Source: Armatimonadota bacterium
GTDB taxonomy: Bacteria; Armatimonadota; Zipacnadia; Zipacnadales; VGFC01
Direction of reading: 5' to 3'
Assembly: GCA_016869015.1 (NCBI GenBank)
Contig: VGFB01000146.1
Coordinates: forward strand, 1 to 7,902
DNA: 7,902 nucleotides
Position numbers and translations under genes: made by a program. Positions within the stretch are counted from its first letter, which is position 1. Each line of letters begins with the position of its first letter. Of this stretch, positions 4,630-7,902 are shown one piece after another. A model generated the notes under the pieces. It saw nothing but the letters and a program-made list of their open reading frames with translations, was not told the origin of the DNA and searched no databases.

Positions 4630-6687
4630 ATGAGATCACACATGCCGTGGGGCATCGGTCTGGGTCTGATCGTGAGTGCGTATGCTGCGGCCGCCGAGCT
4701 GCCGCTGAAGGAGGTCGTGCTGTTCTCCAGCGGGGTTGGGTACTTCCAGCGTCAGGGCCAGGTCGAGGGGAATGCCCAGGTGGAACTGACGTTCCGCACG
4801 GAGCAGATCCCCGATCTGCTGAAGTCGCTGGTGGTGCAGGACCTGAGCGGCGGAACCGTGGCCCCCGTGACGTATGCGCCGCAGGAGCCCATCGAGCGGA
4901 CCCTGTCGTCATTCGCGGTGGACATCTCCGATAACCCCTCGCTGTCGATGCTGTTGAACCGGCTGCGCGGGGCGACGGCGGACGTGAAGTCGGACCAGGT
5001 TCACTCGGGGGTCATTGTGGGCGTCGAGACCCAGCGGAAGTCGGTGGGCGACAACGTCCTCGAGTTTGAGGTCATCAACCTGCTGACCGACGAGGGGATC
5101 GTCGAGGTCCCGATCTGGCAGGTGAAGTCGCTGCAGATCACCGATGCGGCCATCGCGAGCGACCTGCGCAAGGCACTGGGCGTGCTCGCGCAGAGCCGGG
5201 ATGTCAGCAAGCGCCCCGTGACGCTGAGCTTCCGCGGCACGGGCGCGCGGAACGTCTCGGCGGGCTACCTGCTGGAGACGCCGGTCTGGAAGACGAGCTA
5301 CCGGCTGGTGGTGCTCGATGAGCGCCTGCAACTGCAAGGCTGGGCGATCGTCGAGAACACCACGGATGATGACTGGACCAGCGTCGACCTGACCTTGGTC
5401 TCCGGGCGACCGATCAGCTTCATCCAGGACCTCTACGAACCGCTGTACCTCACCCGCCCGGTCATTCCGCCCTCGGTAGCGGCGATCCCCCGGCCGAAGC
5501 TGTACGACCGGGGTCTTGATGATTACGCCGCGGAAGCCGAGCCGGCGGAGGAGAAGGCCGACCGCGATGGGGCACGACGCGAGCGGGCCGCGATGGCACC
5601 GGGGGGCTACGGGGGCTTTAGCGGAGGCCTCGGCATGGCGGCCCCGGCGGCGCCCCCGGCGAGCGCCGGTGAGGCGCTCAATGTGCTGATGGCGGCGACG
5701 TTGCCCTCGGCGATGGCGGCGGGCGAGAAGGCCGGGGAGCTGTTCAAGTACGCCATCGATCAGCCGGTGACCATCGGCCGACAGAAGTCGGCGATGATCC
5801 CGATCGTGAACGCGGCGGCCGAGGGCGAGAAGGTGTCCGTGTTCAGCGCGGCAACCGACCCGAAGCACCCCTACAACGGCGTCAAGCTGAAGAACACCAC
5901 GGGCCTGCATCTCATGGCCGGGCCGATCACGGTCTTCGACGGGGGCATCTACGCGGGGGATGCGCTGATCGAGGACGTGGCCCCGGGCGATGAGCGCCTG
6001 CTGACCTACGCGGTCGACCTGGACGTGGAGGTCGAGCAGCAGGAGAAGTGGACGGGCACCGAGATCCTGAGCGTGAAGGTCTCGCGGGGGGTCATGATCG
6101 TCACCCGCAAGAACCGGCGGGAGACGCAGTTCACGGCGCGGAGCGCCTCGGCGGAGAAGAAGGCGCTCCTCATCGAGCACCCGTTCGCGAGCGACTGGAC
6201 GCTGATCGAGCCGGAGAAGCCCGAGGAGCGGACGCGCTCGGTGTACCGGTTCCGCGTTCCGCTCGAGCCGCAGGGCAAGGCGGAGCTGAAGGTCACCGAG
6301 GAGCAGCCCCTCTCCGAGGGCATCGCCCTCACCGACGCGGATGCCGACCAGGTCGCGCTCTTCGTGCGGATGGACAAGGTCAGCGAATCGGTGAAGGCGG
6401 CCCTGCAGAAGCTAGTGGAGATGAAGGCGGAGCTCGCCGACACCCAACGCCAGATCGCCGAACGCGAGGCGCGGCTGAAGGAGATCACCGAGGAGCAGGA
6501 CCGCATCCGCCAGAACATGGAGCAGCTCGACCGCGAGTTGGACCTCTACAAGCGCTACGTCGACAAGTTCGGCGAGCAGGAGACGGAGTTCGAGAAGCTG
6601 CAGGGCGAAATCAAGGAGCTGCAGACGCAGGAGGCCGCGCAGCTGCAGGCGGTGCAGGAGTACATCGAGGGGCTGAACGTGGAGTAG
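4630..6687 (+). CDS. Exported DUF4139 domain protein with C-terminal coiled coil
   Basis: The 685-residue product has a signal peptide (about residues 1-22, hydrophobic core GIGLGLIVSAYA, Ala-rich cleavage region), so it acts outside the inner membrane. The N-terminal part (VVLFSSGVGYF at 29-39, then FRTEQIPDLLKSLVVQDLSGG) and the later beta-rich blocks (ETPVWKTSYRLVV 216-228, GWAIVENTTDDDWTSVDLTLVSGRPISF 237-264, FDGGIYAGDALIEDVAPGDERLLTY 436-460) fit DUF4139, the domain also found in MuiA, a protein named for suppressing mucoidy. Its molecular activity is unknown. A low-complexity Ala/Gly/Glu linker lies at 297-345. Residues about 583-679 are a long charged heptad-like coiled coil. AGGAGG (4618-4623) lies 6 bases before this ATG. 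The frame extends up to 4498, but the extra 44 residues are Arg-rich and precede the signal peptide, so they are rejected. A hairpin terminator follows. Confidence 0.85.
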   Translation: MRSHMPWGIGLGLIVSAYAAAAELPLKEVVLFSSGVGYFQRQGQVEGNAQVELTFRTEQIPDLLKSLVVQDLSGGTVAPVTYAPQEPIERTLSSFAVDISDNPSLSMLLNRLRGATADVKSDQVHSGVIVGVETQRKSVGDNVLEFEVINLLTDEGIVEVPIWQVKSLQITDAAIASDLRKALGVLAQSRDVSKRPVTLSFRGTGARNVSAGYLLETPVWKTSYRLVVLDERLQLQGWAIVENTTDDDWTSVDLTLVSGRPISFIQDLYEPLYLTRPVIPPSVAAIPRPKLYDRGLDDYAAEAEPAEEKADRDGARRERAAMAPGGYGGFSGGLGMAAPAAPPASAGEALNVLMAATLPSAMAAGEKAGELFKYAIDQPVTIGRQKSAMIPIVNAAAEGEKVSVFSAATDPKHPYNGVKLKNTTGLHLMAGPITVFDGGIYAGDALIEDVAPGDERLLTYAVDLDVEVEQQEKWTGTEILSVKVSRGVMIVTRKNRRETQFTARSASAEKKALLIEHPFASDWTLIEPEKPEERTRSVYRFRVPLEPQGKAELKVTEEQPLSEGIALTDADADQVALFVRMDKVSESVKAALQKLVEMKAELADTQRQIAEREARLKEITEEQDRIRQNMEQLDRELDLYKRYVDKFGEQETEFEKLQGEIKELQTQEAAQLQAVQEYIEGLNVE

Positions 6688-6739
6688 GGTGACGGTCGGT
6701 TGGCAAGTCCGCTGGCGTGAAGGCTCACGACAGCAACAC

Positions 6740-6771
6740 ACGGGCGGAGGTCTACGGAGGCCTCCGCCCGT
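6740..6771. terminator. Bidirectional hairpin terminator
   Basis: ACGGGCGGAGG (6740-6750) pairs perfectly with CCTCCGCCCGT (6761-6771) around a 10-base loop. It lies midway between the stop of the DUF4139 gene (6687) and the stop of the converging gene (6795), so it can serve both. The downstream tract on the + strand is TTCGTGT, not a clean T run, so termination is likely but not certain. Confidence 0.65.
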
Positions 6772-6794
6772 TCGTGTCTGCAGGTGAGGACAGG

Positions 6795-7902
6795 CTACTC
6801 GGGCGCGAAGAGATGCGCGCGGCTCGCTGACACGTAAGGGGCGACGCCCTCGATGGACACGCGAACCGGGGCCTGGCTGTCGATCCGGATGGCGGCGATC
6901 AGCCCGCCGCCGGGCGCCGGGGTGGAGTGTACCTCGGACTGAAGGTCGGTCGACCTCCCTTGCCCGCGGGAGCCTCGCACGAGGCGTGTGACGCTCTCAC
7001 CGCCGCCGCATCGCACACGCACTACGCCGACGTCGTCCGCCGGCGCCGCGACGTACAGCTCCGTGTGTCCCGCCGCTACGGTGAACCCCTCCCCCACCTC
7101 CACCACATCGGCGAGGCAGGTGGAGCCGACGGTCCAGGCGCCGGAACCTGTTACGGTGAGTGAGAGTCGGACCGTGCCCGGCGCAACCTCGGCGGGAACG
7201 GCGACCCAGGCGGAGGCGTCGGCTTCGAGCACAGCGACCGCTTGCGTCCAGCCTCCGTCGGCGCTGACGAGCTCGCCGATCGCCGAGCCCTCGCCGCTCA
7301 GCCGCCGGACCTGCACCTGGAAGGCCTCGGGCTTCTCCTGGCGCAGCAGGAACGTGTACTCGCCCTCCGGACCGATGCGGTAGCCGGTCGGCGTGAGGTT
7401 CTCCAGGTCGCGCAGGGCGTGGGGCGTGCCGCGCGTGGCATGGCTGATCGACTTGCCCATGCCCCCCATGCTGCGCAGCGAGATGACCATCCCGCGCTCG
7501 AAGATGCGTGTGAGCTCCGGATCGCCCGAAAGCGTGACGGCATACCCGAAGCCCTCGGTGGAGGTGAGGTTCATGCCCGGCGAGGGCGTCATGTTGGGAC
7601 ACGAGGTGTAGCGGAAGCCCTCCTGCTCGGGCCCGTACATCTCGGCGACCATGTTCCTGGCCGCGCGGACGATGACCGGCGGCAGGCGATCGTCGCCGGT
7701 CGCGAGGTGCATGTCCTTGAGCCCGCGCATCAACACACCGACCATGAACCCGGCCTCGCCGTGGTGCCGAGGCTCATCGTAGCAGTGGCCGGGCACCATG
7801 TGCCGTCGCCAGCCGCCGCCGGGGCGCTCGCGCTCGACCACGCGCTCGGTGATGATGCGGGCGGCGTTGAGGCAGTAGGGGTCCCCGGTGGCGCGGTAGG
7901 TG
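6795..7902 (-). CDS. Putative alpha/alpha-barrel protein with C-terminal beta domain (N-terminus off right edge)
   Basis: 368 residues to the stop at 6795 are seen, and the frame is open to the window edge, so the true start lies outside. The N-terminal part shows helical-hairpin repeats, each opening with TGD or SGD: ATGDPYCLNAARIITE (4-19), ATGDDRLPPVIVRAARNMV (67-85) and SGDPELTRIFERG (125-137). A conserved-looking block lies between the first two (GGWRRHMVPGHCYDEPRHHGEAGFM, 29-53). Such repeats are typical of (alpha/alpha)6 toroids in glycoside hydrolases and polysaccharide lyases, which suggests a sugar-active enzyme. His, Asp and Glu in the middle block are candidate catalytic residues, by inference only. 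From about 175 to the end the sequence is strand-rich and fits one or two beta-sandwich modules. I cannot name the family. An internal GTG at 7841 is not the start, because the repeat pattern continues upstream of it. Confidence 0.7.
   Translation of the reverse strand, partial: TYRATGDPYCLNAARIITERVVERERPGGGWRRHMVPGHCYDEPRHHGEAGFMVGVLMRGLKDMHLATGDDRLPPVIVRAARNMVAEMYGPEQEGFRYTSCPNMTPSPGMNLTSTEGFGYAVTLSGDPELTRIFERGMVISLRSMGGMGKSISHATRGTPHALRDLENLTPTGYRIGPEGEYTFLLRQEKPEAFQVQVRRLSGEGSAIGELVSADGGWTQAVAVLEADASAWVAVPAEVAPGTVRLSLTVTGSGAWTVGSTCLADVVEVGEGFTVAAGHTELYVAAPADDVGVVRVRCGGGESVTRLVRGSRGQGRSTDLQSEVHSTPAPGGGLIAAIRIDSQAPVRVSIEGVAPYVSASRAHLFAPE

Noticed and set aside
4909..6180. 423-codon open frame on the - strand
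   Set aside because: It lies entirely antisense to the DUF4139 gene. It is rich in Arg, His and Leu as expected for a GC-driven shadow frame, with no coherent hydrophobic or motif pattern.

Overview
This is a GC-rich bacterial chromosomal window (roughly two-thirds GC by eye). It has six protein genes, two of them cut by the window edges. No rRNA, tRNA, CRISPR array, phage gene or transposase gene is visible. The gene mix is a SecD translocase subunit, glucose-6-phosphate isomerase, a hydroxypyruvate-isomerase-like TIM barrel, a secreted DUF4139 protein and a helical-barrel/beta-sandwich protein. Together with many dispersed hairpin repeats, this suggests an environmental bacterium of the Planctomycetota/Armatimonadota kind, but the sequence alone does not fix the phylum.

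Layout: 784-1 (-) is the N-terminal 261 residues of SecD, running off the left edge. It is driven by a near-consensus sigma-70 promoter at 842-870. From 785 to 1384 there is no gene. This stretch holds the promoter, a REPIN-like inverted pair of hairpin repeats (1088-1162), and a small element with terminal inverted repeats flanked by TA (1207-1365). Then come pgi (1385-2833, +), a small four-helix membrane protein (2926-3411, +), a hairpin-rich convergent gap (3412-3579), a hydroxypyruvate isomerase family protein (4347-3580, -), a divergent gap with three hairpin repeats (4348-4629), a DUF4139 protein with signal peptide and C-terminal coiled coil (4630-6687, +), a shared bidirectional terminator (6740-6771), and the C-terminal 368 residues of a putative alpha/alpha-barrel protein (7902-6795, -) running off the right edge.

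The genes alternate in strand and look like mostly single-gene transcription units, with no clear multi-gene operon. Two act in sugar metabolism (glucose-6-phosphate/fructose-6-phosphate and hydroxypyruvate-type substrates). Three are membrane or envelope proteins (SecD, the small membrane protein, the DUF4139 protein). The last may act on polysaccharide.

The most unusual content lies between the genes. Seven hairpins carry a GTAG or GTGG tetranucleotide immediately 5' of the stem. Their stem sequences differ, but the architecture is that of REP elements mobilised by RAYT (TnpA-REP) transposases. Some sit as an inverted pair, some as tandem copies, and one inside a TA-flanked inverted-repeat element. 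No RAYT gene is present in the window.
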